Positions 41,001 through 47,244 are shown, numbered from the stretch's first letter. The stretch: DNA of 64,000 nt from Sipunculus nudus (GCA_026874595.1 CM049306.1:18841019-18905018); one strand, 5' to 3'. A program made the numbers and translations. Notes: generated by a model not told the origin, from the letters alone.

Positions 41001-44000
41001 AATAGCGTAAAGCAAATGTTAGCCCCGTGACGGTACTGTCCATGAGGGAGGGCTGGAACATGCCAGGTTAACGGAGGATCATTGAATGACGGTTCTTCTT
41101 ATAAAATCCGTCGGGAAAGGTAAGGGGGCCGATGAATCGTCGGCCGCAATGTTGTGTAAAGTGCGAGTCGGCCACTAGGGCATGAAGCTCAGAGCTCCAA
41201 CCAGCAGATGCAATAGCAAGGAGGAAACTGTGTCCCTAGACAAATGTAGAAGATGTAAGACAACGGCCAGACGCCAGGAAGAAGGGACATAGCGAGGACG
41301 AGAAGCACGGGCATGTACCCCAATGATAAATCCGGCACCAATGGATGACGGAGGACACGATCGTGACTCTGCGGACAGAGGACCGACAGCAGGGCGGCAC
41401 GAAAGCCACTAAGAGACGGTTATGATAAATGTTGATCCTGTAGGAAATAACCGAAGAATACCAAAAGTGCCGCAAGCGACGGAACGAAAGGAGATTCCGT
41501 GGGCAGACGTCCAACCGGTGAAGAGACGTCACCGGGAGTCAGAGATGTGGTCCGAAGAACGGCGAGGTGGAGCTGAGGCAAAGAGAGCAGCTGGACTTGA
41601 AAGGACCAGATCCTTGAGATGACCAATGAGAGTACGCATGCGCACGACTGAAATGTACGGCGTGCTCGTGGGAATGACGGGAGATCGATCCGGAGGGGTA
41701 GAAGAAGCAGTGGACCTGAGAAAATCGAGCGCCACAGGGAAAAGCAGGGAGTTGCAAGCGAATGGGAGGATGAGGAGGAGATCCGTCTAGTCCGCATGGG
41801 ACAGACGGAGGAGGATACGGCGGAGGAGCCAGGGCACCGGAAACGCGTAGAGAAACCGGTGAGACCAAACGGAGGGTGGATGGGCAGGGAGACAGTCCAA
41901 AGGGCGACGGAGACACGTCACAGACAGGAAAGTGCGTCTGCTAGAATGTTGATACTCCCGGAAGATGAGACGCTCGGATCGAGGTGCGGAGCATGATACA
42001 TAGATGGAACAAGAGGGAGGTCTCCAGCATCAGTGAGGGAGACCGAGAACCGCCCTGCCTGTTTAAACATGCCACCAACGTGGTGTAGGCGGGCATGACG
42101 AGTGTGTGACGGCCTATTATGCGGTGGGACCAACGGGAGATCGCGCGACGGATGGCCCTAAATTTGAGGACATTGATATGAAGGAGGCGGTCCGACTGGG
42201 ACCAGACCCCCGAGGCGGGAGATTGGCCATATGGTCACCCCAACCGAGGAGAGACGTGTCTTTGAAAACGGTACAATCGATCTCCTGAGAAAAAGGAACT
42301 CTCAGAAGGAGAAAGGGAAGGTCCAGCCAGGGACAAGGGACCACCACGGGAGAGGAAACGGTAGGACTGTGGGACAAACCAAACTCAGACGTAGAAGGCC
42401 GTGAGCGCGAAGGAGAGACTGAACCGGACTGAGATAGAACCGACCAAACAGAACGAAATTGGCGGCCCAGTTGTGAGTGCCGGGAAGAGAAGCAGCGGCA
42501 CGAAAATTGATACAGCGAGACGTAAGAAAGGAACAAATCTGCGTCATGAGCGTTAGAGCAATGTGCACGATAGAGACACAGTCCCTGACGTAAAATTGGG
42601 AGTCACACCCATAAACAGGAAGGACCGGGTGGGAGTGAGCTGGGACTTCCCTGTATTGACAAGAAAGCCAAGGTTCCTGAGTAATCGAGAACCCAGGAGC
42701 GGTGCGCCAGTAAGAAAGAGTGAGCGGCCGCATGGACAAGCCAATCGGCTAGGTGAGGAAGCACAGATATGCCCTGGGAGCGGAGGTACCGTGTGACTGT
42801 GTGAACGAATTCTCTATTCCCGCAGCATAAAATATAGGGCCCATATTGATCCCGAACGGAAGGGCACGTAATTTATACACGGGGGTCGGGTAGGGGAACC
42901 GAAGAAAAAGTAGGGACGACGGACGGATCGGAACGTGACAATATGCATCCAAAAGGTCTAATGTGAACGCCCAATCCCTCCGACTGATAATGCGGAGAAC
43001 TGCATGAAGATTGAACATGCGAAAGGGCGGCAGTGTAATGACTGACTAGAGGCGCTTAAGATTGAGAATCAGGCGCCCCCGGCCGTGCAGTTTCGGAACC
43101 AGCAAGGACGAGAGAAAAATCCCTTGGTGGAAGGGAGAAACTCGAGAATCAACCTCTCGTCGAGCATAGACTGAATGGCCTCCTCCAACGCGAGACGGTT
43201 GAACGGATCAGTGGGTGGCCGAGTGAAGAACGGTTGCAGGGTGACTGAAGGATCGTGCAAAAACGTAATACGGTGCTGAGAACGAAACGAGGTGACGTTA
43301 TGCTCGCCCAAGCGGGAGAAAAAGGGTTGCTTAGACGAGCGCCAACCGGACTTAAGGAGTCATTTCTTGGTCGAACCTTGGTGCAAGAAACGACTGCTAA
43401 AAGGCTGTGCAGGACTGGTACGGCCGGAAGGACGGGAAGACGGAGCGGGGCCCGACGAGCCGATGAGAAGGCCGGGCTGGAAGGCCGCGACCCGGGGATG
43501 CGGTAAGACGAGTGCGCAGCAGGAGTTGCCAATCGGTGGCGGGCCTGCCGGTCCCAAAGATCCAATGCACGGTCAAAAGAGGGGCCGAAGTTGGCCGCCA
43601 AAGAGAAGACACCCCGTAAAAGGTTGAGCGTAAAGCTCAGCCATTTCAGCTGGAGTTTGGGTTTCAAGGTACATAATGAATGGAAACAGGCCAAGCGGCA
43701 CAGTAAAAGACAATTTTCTACAATACGCCAAATAACCGGCTGGAGTTCAGCACAGTCAGATATCGTTTAGTGTGGTCAGATCCGTGGAGACGGCGAGGAG
43801 GCCAGTGGAATCAATTATAAACTGGACGCTGACGCCGGGGAAGTCCGAGGCTGTAGCCAAAGGAACTTAGGACCGTCTGGTTGCGTCTCCTGTTAGGAGG
43901 TAGCAACGAGGTCCAGCAGCGCAGGTTTGCGCGCACGCAAATCCTGGTGCTTGAGCGCAATCACCGACCACTGGTCTGTAGCCAGGGCAGGATCGGCAGC

Positions 44001-47000
44001 AGAAGCTGAAGGAGCAGGATCGAGCCGAGAAGCCACAGGAACCGGCCAGCAGGCAGCACAGCAGCAGGAGTCTGAAACAAAGATGTGGATGGCCGGCCAG
44101 GGATCGCAGAACAAGCCGCCGGAGCAGCTGGAATCATAGGAAGCGAGGGCGGCTGAAATAAGTGGAAGCAGGAGGGCCAGAAGTACCTACCTCAGCTCTA
44201 TGAAGCCCCGAGGAAGCCAACGTGACAGTAACAGCCGGTTCCGTAGACAAGGAAGGAAGCCGGTGGGGCCGGCGGGGAGGGCAGCAGTCTAGGTGAGAGA
44301 ACCGGGGTGGTGAGGCAACCGGACGAATGGACGTGGGTCTAGACGAATTGTCTAGAGCCGACATCAGTGAAGAGCAAAAACTTGAGAGTTTACTCAAATT
44401 GGAATAAGCGGAGGGGGGTCCTAATGTGAAGCCGAGTGAACAGGGGAGGACTCCTGCTTACGGGAAATGATAGTAAAGATATTTAGCGGTAGAACTACCG
44501 GGGAAGTAACTCCATATGGGTGGAATGGATGGGGAACGTAACACGGACGTGTTGCGTCCACCCATGGTAGGATCAGGGTGGAAAATTTTAAGGGGAAAAT
44601 TTTCGGTTGGCTTACTCTGGTGTATAAACTTTAACAGAGAAAATTCTCATTAATACAGAAACAGCTCACAATTATGTTTACATAATAAAACTTACTGGTA
44701 TTCTCACACAGCGATCTACCAATCCTAGTTCTAGACACCGTTGCCATGGTAATGTAACTCTTTTTCCATTCTCCGGGTAGCCATCATCCCATAGACAGTG
44801 AGGCTCAGCCATAACATCATCATAAACCAAACCTACACTGTAAAGGAATAATCAACTGTTAGTAGACCTGCAGAACTGACAAGAAGTGATATGGACAGTG
44901 CATAGACATTTAACATACCATTTACAAGTTCTAAATTCTTACAGTATATCCTCCATTTCCAAAAGCCCTGTTTTCAAGTCTTTCATGTCCATTTACAGGT
45001 AGTAAGAATAAACTTTTTGGTACAATTACCATTTGACATGTAAAAAATATCCAAATGACCATTTATCTTTTTATTATACAGTCAAGTCTTTGATGATGTT
45101 CATGGAAAATTCTGTCACAGAGCTGTCAATTAGGTGGAGCAATGTGCAAAATACATCACACAGACGGTCTGTCACAGATTACACAAATCAGTTCCATTAT
45201 ATGTTCAATGATGATTTTTTTTTTACTTTCTGCAGACTACACTGTTTTTAGGCTTCAGTAGAACAATGAATGGAAATATTCATGTTTTTTGTTGAATCTT
45301 TTAAAGAACTGCAAATACTGGTAAGGTATTATTTTCATTCCAGATAACTGAACTTTTTTGCTCTGATTTTGGAACATTTTGAACAAGTGTCCAGCATAAA
45401 ATGTAATCAGCAAAACACAGGTGAAAAGGTATGTTTAACGAAACTAAACTTCTGGTGGCATACTTCTGAATGAGGCATTTAGTCCTCTGCATGCTATATA
45501 AAGAAAGCAAAACCTTATACAAGAAGGCTCCTTCTTAATACTCATATCTTGTGATCTAATATCTATTCTGAAATAAAGATTTGATTTGTCTGTTCTATTG
45601 ATAACCAGTAAAAGCAAGATTTCTTCTTCGATCACTAAGACACCTTGCTTCTCTGAGCCACACTGCCTGATAATCCTGAATTATATCAGATAAAAGTTTT
45701 GCTACCATGCTGGAACATCATCCATCTGATCAATAAAATAAAGGCTTGTAAACCAATTCAGTTTCTTGAGCATGAATTCTTGTTATTACAGCATGTAAAC
45801 ATTTTTTAATACTGTCAATTATTTACAATTGTTACACTGGATTTTACTATGTGCATCCTGGTTAATAATTCATGAAATAGCAGGCAGGGCCACTCAGTGT
45901 AGCAAGGTCTCTTCATGACAGAGTGACAGAACATGCTCTTGGGAGGATAATAATCTTTATTTACTTATTCACTTTGTGAAAATGGTCTTCATAGATTTCC
46001 TTATATGGTTTCAACCTATTCATTACAAAGTTATTGTTTATTTCCAAAATAGTCATCACATTAGTACATACACCTGTAGTATTAAACATATTTCCAATGT
46101 AAAACACACTACTTACCCTTTTGGCTGATTTTCTATGTCTGAGATTTTCTGAAAAAAAAATATAAGTATAATTAAAACAGACTAGACTCTTCAAAAACCT
46201 TGTTGCAAATTCTGAATGAAAATACTTGATGTTCTTCTTGTTTTCAAAGTAAAGAGTTACATGAGGTAGCAAAGTTAAAACTACATTACTTGACTATAAC
46301 AAGTTAAGAGTTTTAAAAAAACAGGTGTACACATTTTTCATAAGTTTACAAAGAATGGAAGCATGAAATGATTAACTTTGGGGTTCAAGTCTATAGGTAC
46401 CCACTGATCTTAAACAAAGATAATACATATTACAGAATGCCCCATGTGAACATTTTAATTGTAATTACAAAATACAACAATTCTGGTAATAATTCTTACC
46501 AAGCCTTCCATCATGGCAAAAACATCACCATCTGGTAACACCTTGGCTGACCTCAATACACGACCTTGAAGTTCGTTAGGGGACACTCTTGGCACCTGGT
46601 CCTCCTGACTCTGTGTCATTAAAATATGTGACACCTAAATTTGTATTCCATTGTGTAGACAGACCCACTTGATCATCTGTTTGCACTAACAAAACGGTCT
46701 AAAACAATTAAGACTTAACAATAAATGCAAGGTCATTAAGATCTCAACTCACCTTTTTTGTTAAGAACACACAGCAGTGATAATTATAATGATCTGCATA
46801 TACTTTACAAAAAACTGTTAAAAGTCATGTTGGTGCATTTATAAATTCAGCGTTACTGGATTTGACTGTACTGGCCTTATTAGGCTAATTGAAACTACTA
46901 TATTTTACTGGCATTAAATGAAACTATTGTACACACTTATTCAAACAGTCTCACTGGAGAACAAGGTATGAGTGTCCCTAAATCATGGCAAATATTGAGG

Positions 47001-47244
47001 GAATATGTCTTCTCAGCAAGAAATCAAGCAAACTCAATTAATTTTAACAAGTGGCTGTTAAAATTTAATATTTTTTTTTATTATTTTTCAGAATGTTTAA
47101 CTGATCCCAAGTTAAGTGAAAACAGTGTAGTATTAAAATAAATACATTTTATCCTAATAGGCTTACAGAGTTATTACTGTCCCCATGGTTACCAGGTGGT
47201 GGGGAAGTTCCATCCTGGTGATGATCTGCTCCGTGGTCTGCCAT
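7302..47244 (-). CDS. HDAC6: Histone deacetylase 6-like, tandem catalytic domains, 30 coding exons (3' end off window)
   Basis: Class IIb zinc-dependent lysine deacetylase; in animals HDAC6 is mainly cytoplasmic and removes acetyl groups from alpha-tubulin, HSP90 and cortactin. The 30 exons listed separately total 2,645 nt, about 881 residues, and join in one frame with GT-AG introns. DD1 spans residues about 74-443 and DD2 about 493-849. Both hold PPGHHA, DWDxHHG, an SGYDA/AGFDA aspartate and EGGY. Expected zinc ligands are D242, H244 and D335 in DD1 and D661, H663 and D755 in DD2; the catalytic tyrosines are Y375 and Y795. Two domains in one chain distinguish HDAC6 from HDAC10, whose second domain is degenerate. 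No zinc-finger UBP domain was found before position 1, so the C-terminus is missing here. Introns hold nearly all the transposons of the window. The start exon follows an intron, so a 5' non-coding exon must lie further right. Confidence 0.95.
7399..8371. other. HDAC6 intron AC-AD
   Basis: No mobile element recognised. A plus-strand open frame of 118 codons at 7,622-7,978 has no recognisable domain and is probably chance. Confidence 0.6.
8372..8442 (-). CDS. HDAC6: HDAC6 exon AC: end of catalytic domain 2
   Basis: 71 nt, phase 2 to 1. It encodes [20 protein letters not shown] plus KFR, the closing helix of DD2 (compare [12 protein letters not shown] in DD1). Acceptor ttatag, donor gtaaac. 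Confidence 0.93.
8443..10388. other. HDAC6 introns around exon AB
   Basis: AT-rich, with an (AT)n tract at 8,485-8,506. Apart from exon AB (9,199-9,299) no further exon or element was recognised. Confidence 0.6.
9199..9299 (-). CDS. HDAC6: HDAC6 exon AB: catalytic domain 2, GGYN
   Basis: 101 nt, phase 0 to 2. It encodes [20 protein letters not shown] then [11 protein letters not shown]795 is the catalytic tyrosine. Donor gtatcc. Confidence 0.97.
10389..10478 (-). CDS. HDAC6: HDAC6 exon AA: catalytic domain 2
   Basis: 90 nt, phase 0 to 0. It starts [18 protein letters not shown] and ends GKLILSLE. Same length as DD1 exon M. Confidence 0.97.
10929..13997. mobile_element. pogo/Tigger-like DNA transposon, non-autonomous
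   Basis: Flanked by TA on both sides. The left end CAGTGAAACCTGTCTAAAG and the right end (reverse complement) CAGTGAAAACTGGTCTAACG form imperfect terminal inverted repeats of pogo type. Subterminal GTGAGGTGTCC recurs at both ends. No transposase frame seen. Its interior is interrupted by a P2 element at 11,398-13,196. Confidence 0.75.
11398..13196 (+). mobile_element. P2 family element nested in the pogo-like transposon
   Basis: Starts TAGACATTTC. Hairpins follow at 11,410-11,424 (GGCACC/GGTGCC) and 11,435-11,452 (CAGACAA/TTGTCTG). The core is made of diverged tandem units with CAAGGTCAAGGTCACTCTC, CTGTCAAGTGGC and GGTGGCACCACC. A (GGC)n tract lies at about 13,131-13,147 and a 3' hairpin at 13,167-13,193, ending GATACAAT. 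The layout matches P1, and both cores carry GGTGGCRCCACC. Confidence 0.75.
14248..14307 (-). CDS. HDAC6: HDAC6 exon Z: catalytic domain 2, SAGFDA
   Basis: 60 nt, phase 0 to 0. It encodes [21 protein letters not shown]755 is the third zinc ligand. Donor gtaggt. Confidence 0.98.
14308..14810. other. HDAC6 intron Y-Z
   Basis: AT-rich intron sequence without recognised repeats. Confidence 0.6.
14811..14876 (-). CDS. HDAC6: HDAC6 exon Y: catalytic domain 2
   Basis: 66 nt, phase 0 to 0. It encodes [20 protein letters not shown] plus YE, the helix before the third zinc ligand. Donor gtgatt, somewhat weak. Confidence 0.97.
15238..16786 (+). mobile_element. P1 family element, copy 1
   Basis: Starts TAGAATACAGGTAGTCGACA with a hairpin at 15,248-15,266, then TATCCGCCTAAATCAGAGTG. 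The core is alternating 150/130-bp spaced units, each centred on GGTGGCGCCACC (15,464; 15,611; 15,741; 15,891; 16,021; 16,171; 16,301; 16,451). A (GGC)n tract near 16,725 and a terminal hairpin at 16,754-16,783 follow, ending GATACAAT. It has no coding capacity; open frames in it are repeat shadows. The layout resembles the bivalve pearl and Helentron-associated elements. Confidence 0.85.
17130..17509 (-). repeat. Tandem duplications of the exon X 3' half and donor
   Basis: Four degenerate units of about 83-88 bp continue the end of exon X into its intron. Each carries a version of CCTTGACCTTGACCTACTTT, a CATGAAGGT-like segment and CCACTCCATGGAATGTTGAC. The unit at 17,300-17,372 even keeps CTACTTACC, the reverse complement of a GGTAAGT donor. 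Copies contain stops and are not coding. Confidence 0.75.
17510..17639 (-). CDS. HDAC6: HDAC6 exon X: catalytic domain 2, SLHRYD segment
   Basis: 130 nt, phase 2 to 0. It encodes [16 protein letters not shown] then [20 protein letters not shown]. Donor gtaagt. Its 3' half and donor are repeated about four times in the downstream intron (17,130-17,509). The coding strand holds two overlapping AGGTCA half-sites. Confidence 0.97.
18179..18990 (+). repeat. P4 family copy with five 140-bp units
   Basis: Starts CAAGAGCACCGCAAAAATG. Units begin near 18,219, 18,358, 18,498, 18,639 and 18,787 with GGTGACCTCTGACCTCATT. The copy ends after a GATGGACA-like tract with GGGTATACCATAATAC. Three perfect DR1 motifs are at 18,223, 18,500 and 18,642. 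It lies in the intron between exons W and X. Confidence 0.8.
18991..19823. other. HDAC6 intron W-X, right part
   Basis: No element recognised apart from a short poly-C run near 19,183-19,194. AT-rich. Confidence 0.5.
19824..19892 (-). CDS. HDAC6: HDAC6 exon W: catalytic domain 2, zinc-ligand loop
   Basis: 69 nt, phase 2 to 2. It encodes [20 protein letters not shown] plus DK. D661 and H663 are zinc ligands. With exon X it is bracketed by two inverted copies of the P1 element. Confidence 0.98.
20079..21636 (-). mobile_element. P1 family element, copy 2 (inverted relative to copy 1)
   Basis: Same termini on the minus strand: TAGAATACGGGTAGTCGACA at 21,636 and GATACAAT ending at 20,079. A (GCC)n tract of about 10 units lies at 20,128-20,160. 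The core carries repeated GGTGGCGCCACC palindromes and one perfect DR1 at 20,265-20,277. Very similar to copy 1 throughout, so a recent pair. Confidence 0.85.
21847..23757. mobile_element. TA-flanked DNA transposon with 27-bp perfect inverted repeats
   Basis: The left end TACCGTAAAATCTCCACTTA and its continuation AAACCGC are exactly inverted at the right end (23,731-23,757). The ends include TA, as expected for a Tc1/mariner/pogo-type target duplication. The interior, about 1.9 kb, is richer in CG than the flanking introns and has no transposase frame. A plus-strand frame of 96 codons at 22,829-23,119 has no recognisable domain. It lies in the intron between exons V and W. Confidence 0.8.
23915..24019 (-). 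CDS. HDAC6: HDAC6 exon V: catalytic domain 2, PPGHHA
   Basis: 105 nt, phase 2 to 2. It encodes [20 protein letters not shown] and ends AQKKYGLK. Catalytic histidines are H623-H624. Same length and phases as DD1 exon H. Confidence 0.98.
24345..25035 (-). repeat. 31-bp minisatellite carrying the exon U donor site
   Basis: About 22 units of roughly 31 bp, starting exactly at the exon U donor. On the minus strand the unit reads about GTAGTCAGGTATGTCAAAGA followed by TGAAACCAGCT. The last bases of the exon (ATAGTCAG) plus gtatgt are themselves one unit. About a dozen units keep CAGGTATG. Confidence 0.9.
25036..25133 (-). CDS. HDAC6: HDAC6 exon U: catalytic domain 2, flanked by splice-site minisatellites
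   Basis: 98 nt, phase 0 to 2. It encodes [20 protein letters not shown] and ends SQNGVAIV, leading into the PPGHHA exon. Acceptor tttgcag, donor gtatgt. Both splice junctions have been copied into tandem arrays: the acceptor upstream (25,134-25,440) and the donor downstream (24,345-25,035). Same length as DD1 exons F plus G. Confidence 0.96.
25134..25440 (-). repeat. 58-bp tandem array carrying the exon U acceptor
   Basis: About five extra copies of the acceptor region and the first 10-20 bases of exon U. On the minus strand each copy reads like CTGTTTACAGCATGCCTTTG, so each has a potential AG acceptor (one reads ATAG). The unit includes GTTAATGTTTCATTTTCTG upstream of the acceptor. Confidence 0.9.
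25441..26140. other. HDAC6 intron T-U, right part
   Basis: AT-rich, no recognised element. Confidence 0.5.
26141..26237 (-). CDS. HDAC6: HDAC6 exon T: catalytic domain 2
   Basis: 97 nt, phase 2 to 0. It encodes [20 protein letters not shown] and ends MDSIFVSE. The donor reads gtcagg, weaker than its neighbours; the alternative gtgagg five bases earlier would put a stop codon in frame. A 45-bp minisatellite abuts the acceptor side. Confidence 0.93.
26238..26580 (-). repeat. 45-bp minisatellite next to the exon T acceptor
   Basis: About eight units with CACACAGAAACATGTTTTAC and AATATGTAAAATTCACATT (plus strand). The first unit overlaps the pyrimidine tract of the exon T acceptor. Unlike the exon U array it does not copy the AG itself. 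Confidence 0.85.
26720..26760 (-). CDS. HDAC6: HDAC6 exon S: short exon of catalytic domain 2
   Basis: 41 nt, phase 0 to 2. It encodes [13 protein letters not shown], equivalent to the ATKEELxxxH segment of HDAC6. Donor gtatgt. Confidence 0.94.
27448..27535 (-). CDS. HDAC6: HDAC6 exon R: catalytic domain 2, HPERPERI
   Basis: 88 nt, phase 2 to 0. It encodes [20 protein letters not shown] then LVERCKVLE, the canonical PERPERI segment. Exons Q plus R equal DD1 exon D in length. Confidence 0.97.
27903..27956 (-). CDS. HDAC6: HDAC6 exon Q: start of catalytic domain 2
   Basis: 54 nt, phase 2 to 2. It encodes [17 protein letters not shown], the conserved opening of DD2 ([10 protein letters not shown]). 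Donor gtaaga. Confidence 0.95.
28389..28535 (-). CDS. HDAC6: HDAC6 exon P: inter-domain linker
   Basis: 147 nt, phase 2 to 2. It encodes [20 protein letters not shown], then [20 protein letters not shown] and ends LSKPPN. Charged linker between DD1 and DD2, without catalytic motifs. Confidence 0.9.
28735..29086 (+). repeat. Dispersed repeat with CTCTGCCA.../...GGCAGAGG ends
   Basis: Begins CCTCTGCCAGGAGGGTATGC, contains TTGGATCCGG and ends GGCAGAGGCTTGCATTCC then TTTCTAGTTT. This resembles a repeat type seen in many animal genomes, with ends CTCTGCCAAGGAGG and GGCGGAGG...TTTCTAGTT; that link is from memory. Non-coding. Confidence 0.5.
29275..29382 (-). CDS. HDAC6: HDAC6 exon O: end of catalytic domain 1
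   Basis: 108 nt, phase 2 to 2. It contains [20 protein letters not shown], the helix that closes an HDAC6 catalytic domain, then an acidic tail ending NEERP. Donor gtaagt. Confidence 0.93.
29874..29980 (-). CDS. HDAC6: HDAC6 exon N: catalytic domain 1, GGY
   Basis: 107 nt, phase 0 to 2. It encodes [20 protein letters not shown] and then DDPSPHIG. Y375 of EGGY is the catalytic tyrosine. Six nt longer than DD2 exon AB. Donor gtgagg. Confidence 0.96.
29981..31606. other. HDAC6 intron M-N
   Basis: 1.6 kb of AT-rich sequence. Two weakly inverted stretches rich in TTGCCCT and AAATTTTTACTTG near 31,100 and 31,400 may be ends of an unrecognised short element. Confidence 0.4.
31607..31696 (-). CDS. 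HDAC6: HDAC6 exon M: catalytic domain 1
   Basis: 90 nt, phase 0 to 0. It starts [17 protein letters not shown] and ends GKLCIVLE, leading into GGY. Identical length to DD2 exon AA. Confidence 0.96.
31697..33259. other. HDAC6 introns around exon L, with (AT)n
   Basis: A pure (AT)n microsatellite of about 60 bp at 31,950-32,012. Otherwise only exon L was recognised. Confidence 0.6.
32380..32439 (-). CDS. HDAC6: HDAC6 exon L: catalytic domain 1, SGYDA
   Basis: 60 nt, phase 0 to 0, coding 20 residues that include [17 protein letters not shown]. The Asp of SGYDA (D335) is the third zinc ligand. Identical length to DD2 exon Z. Confidence 0.97.
33260..33325 (-). CDS. HDAC6: HDAC6 exon K: catalytic domain 1
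   Basis: 66 nt, phase 0 to 0. It encodes [20 protein letters not shown] then YE, the helix before the third zinc ligand. Identical length and phases to DD2 exon Y. Confidence 0.96.
33896..34022 (-). CDS. HDAC6: HDAC6 exon J: catalytic domain 1, SIHRYE segment
   Basis: 127 nt, phase 2 to 0, donor gtcagc. It contains [18 protein letters not shown] and ends [12 protein letters not shown], a standard HDAC6 DD1 stretch. Three nucleotides shorter than its DD2 counterpart, exon X. Confidence 0.97.
34554..34622 (-). CDS. HDAC6: HDAC6 exon I: catalytic domain 1, zinc-ligand loop
   Basis: 69 nt, phase 2 to 2. It encodes [20 protein letters not shown] with zinc ligands D242 and H244. The HHGQ motif is followed by Ala-Ser where most family members, including DD2 here, have Gly-Thr. 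Same length as DD2 exon W. Confidence 0.97.
34946..35050 (-). CDS. HDAC6: HDAC6 exon H: catalytic domain 1, PPGHHA
   Basis: 105 nt, phase 2 to 2. It encodes [20 protein letters not shown], with the catalytic histidine pair H204-H205 and the GxCFxNN motif. Same length and phases as DD2 exon V. Confidence 0.97.
35109..35210. repeat. Possible solo end of a pogo-like transposon
   Basis: TACAGTGAAACCTGTGTTAT has the same terminal motif as the element at 10,929 and is followed by an inverted TGGTCTTA/TAAGAC arrangement. No matching second end was found before the P1 copy at 35,412. Confidence 0.35.
35412..36868 (+). mobile_element. P1 family element, copy 3
   Basis: Same termini as copies 1 and 2: TAGAATACGGGTAGTCGACA at the left and GATACAAT at the right. 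The core has repeated GGTGGCGCCACC units, one perfect DR1 at 36,688-36,700, and a shorter GGC tract near 36,805. It lies in the intron between exons G and H, in the same orientation as copy 1. Confidence 0.85.
36919..36944 (-). CDS. HDAC6: HDAC6 exon G: 26-nt microexon
   Basis: Encodes VRNGMAII plus two bases of Arg, leading into PPGHHA in exon H. Acceptor ttgcag, donor gtgagg. A P1 mobile element ends 50 bp to its left (at 36,868, in the downstream intron). In DD2 the same residues are part of the larger exon U, so this intron is specific to DD1. Confidence 0.92.
37177..37394. mobile_element. Short inverted-repeat element (MITE)
   Basis: 218 bp with ends CAGTGGCGGATCCAGGA and TCCTGGATCCGCCCCTG in inverted order, and an internal C-run of about 14. 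The CAGNGGCGGATCCAGGA terminus is widespread in animal MITEs, often assigned to hAT. The flanks share TGAAT, but no clear 8-bp target duplication is visible. Confidence 0.75.
37595..37666 (-). CDS. HDAC6: HDAC6 exon F: catalytic domain 1, ARLAVG helix
   Basis: 72 nt, 24 codons, phase 0 at both ends, donor gtaagg. It encodes [20 protein letters not shown] and then AEGK, the helix preceding the active-site loop. Together with exon G (26 nt) it equals DD2 exon U (98 nt). Confidence 0.93.
37667..39100. other. HDAC6 intron E-F, with a P4 fragment
   Basis: At 38,080-38,360 two diverged P4 units occur (CTCATGACCTCAACCTCAAT; TATGACCTCTAACCTCATTT). The remainder was not assigned. Confidence 0.55.
39101..39238 (-). 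CDS. HDAC6: HDAC6 exon E: catalytic domain 1, ATDEEIL segment
   Basis: 138 nt, phase 0 to 0, donor gttagt. It contains [18 protein letters not shown] and ends [11 protein letters not shown], the conserved stretch just before the SxxxAxLAxG helix. Its length equals DD2 exons S plus T (41+97), so DD2 has one extra intron here. Confidence 0.95.
39239..40148. other. HDAC6 intron D-E, left of the DIRS insertion
   Basis: No repeat recognised; the minus-strand frame at 39,362-39,670 has no splice context or known domain. Confidence 0.5.
40564..41916 (-). pseudogene. Tyrosine recombinase of DIRS copy B2
   Basis: The C-terminal block reads [20 protein letters not shown] and then [15 protein letters not shown], with the His-x-x-Arg, Trp and Tyr positions of tyrosine recombinases. 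N-terminal helical frames lie at 41,236-41,916. A run of 11 C (G on the coding strand) at 40,966-40,976 interrupts the catalytic domain. Confidence 0.85.
41918..42300 (-). pseudogene. RNase H region of DIRS copy B2
   Basis: Fragments such as [16 protein letters not shown] and the downstream [15 protein letters not shown] with INILADALS align with the RNase H region of the type A copies (GWGAHLADL; VNVLADALSRD). Interrupted by frameshifts. Confidence 0.7.
42302..43018 (-). pseudogene. Reverse transcriptase of DIRS copy B2
   Basis: [20 protein letters not shown] then [14 protein letters not shown] and [12 protein letters not shown] match the palm region of DIRS RT. Further frames carry [15 protein letters not shown] and [10 protein letters not shown]. 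The YxDD region falls between frames. Several frameshifts. Confidence 0.85.
43149..44397 (-). pseudogene. gag-like region of DIRS copy B2
   Basis: Frames at 43,149-43,694 and 43,893-44,397 lie upstream of RT in the position of DIRS gag. They are rich in Pro, Ala, Ser and Arg. A Cys motif like the CSSC...CxxC of copy A2 was not evident. Broken by frameshifts. Confidence 0.6.
44696..44837 (-). CDS. HDAC6: HDAC6 exon D: start of catalytic domain 1
   Basis: 142 nt, phase 2 to 0. It encodes [19 protein letters not shown] and continues to [11 protein letters not shown], matching the start of HDAC6 DD1. The usual PERP-like segment reads PENGKR. Its length equals exons Q plus R of DD2 (54+88). The donor is gtaag directly followed by the end of a DIRS retrotransposon at 44,690, so the +6 base of the intron comes from the transposon. 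Confidence 0.95.
44838..46116. other. HDAC6 intron C-D
   Basis: AT-rich, no recognised element. Confidence 0.5.
46117..46148 (-). CDS. HDAC6: HDAC6 exon C: short linker exon
   Basis: A 32-nt exon with a long T-rich tract before its acceptor and a consensus gtaagt donor. It encodes [10 protein letters not shown] and the first two bases of a glycine codon completed by exon D (phase 2). Only this donor gives an open junction; one base less would create a stop. Confidence 0.8.
46500..46610 (-). CDS. HDAC6: HDAC6 exon B: N-terminal extension
   Basis: 37 codons, phase 0 at both ends, acceptor acacag and donor gtaaga. It encodes a polar stretch containing [20 protein letters not shown], the leader before DD1. 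No known domain; the assignment rests on clean splice sites and frame continuity with exons A and C. Confidence 0.8.
46611..47166. other. HDAC6 intron A-B
   Basis: AT-rich, no recognised element or RNA gene. Confidence 0.5.

Larger units (their letters stand above)
40149..44690 (-). mobile_element. DIRS-like retrotransposon type B, near full length (B2)
   Basis: Inverted terminal repeats lie at about 40,170-40,330 and 44,590-44,690. The internal complementary region is at 40,395-40,510, with the end-to-end junction at 40,457/40,458. Reading leftwards the order is leader, gag-like, RT, RNase H, tyrosine recombinase, as in DIRS elements. Frames are interrupted several times, so it is decayed. 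Its right end abuts the exon D donor. Confidence 0.92.
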
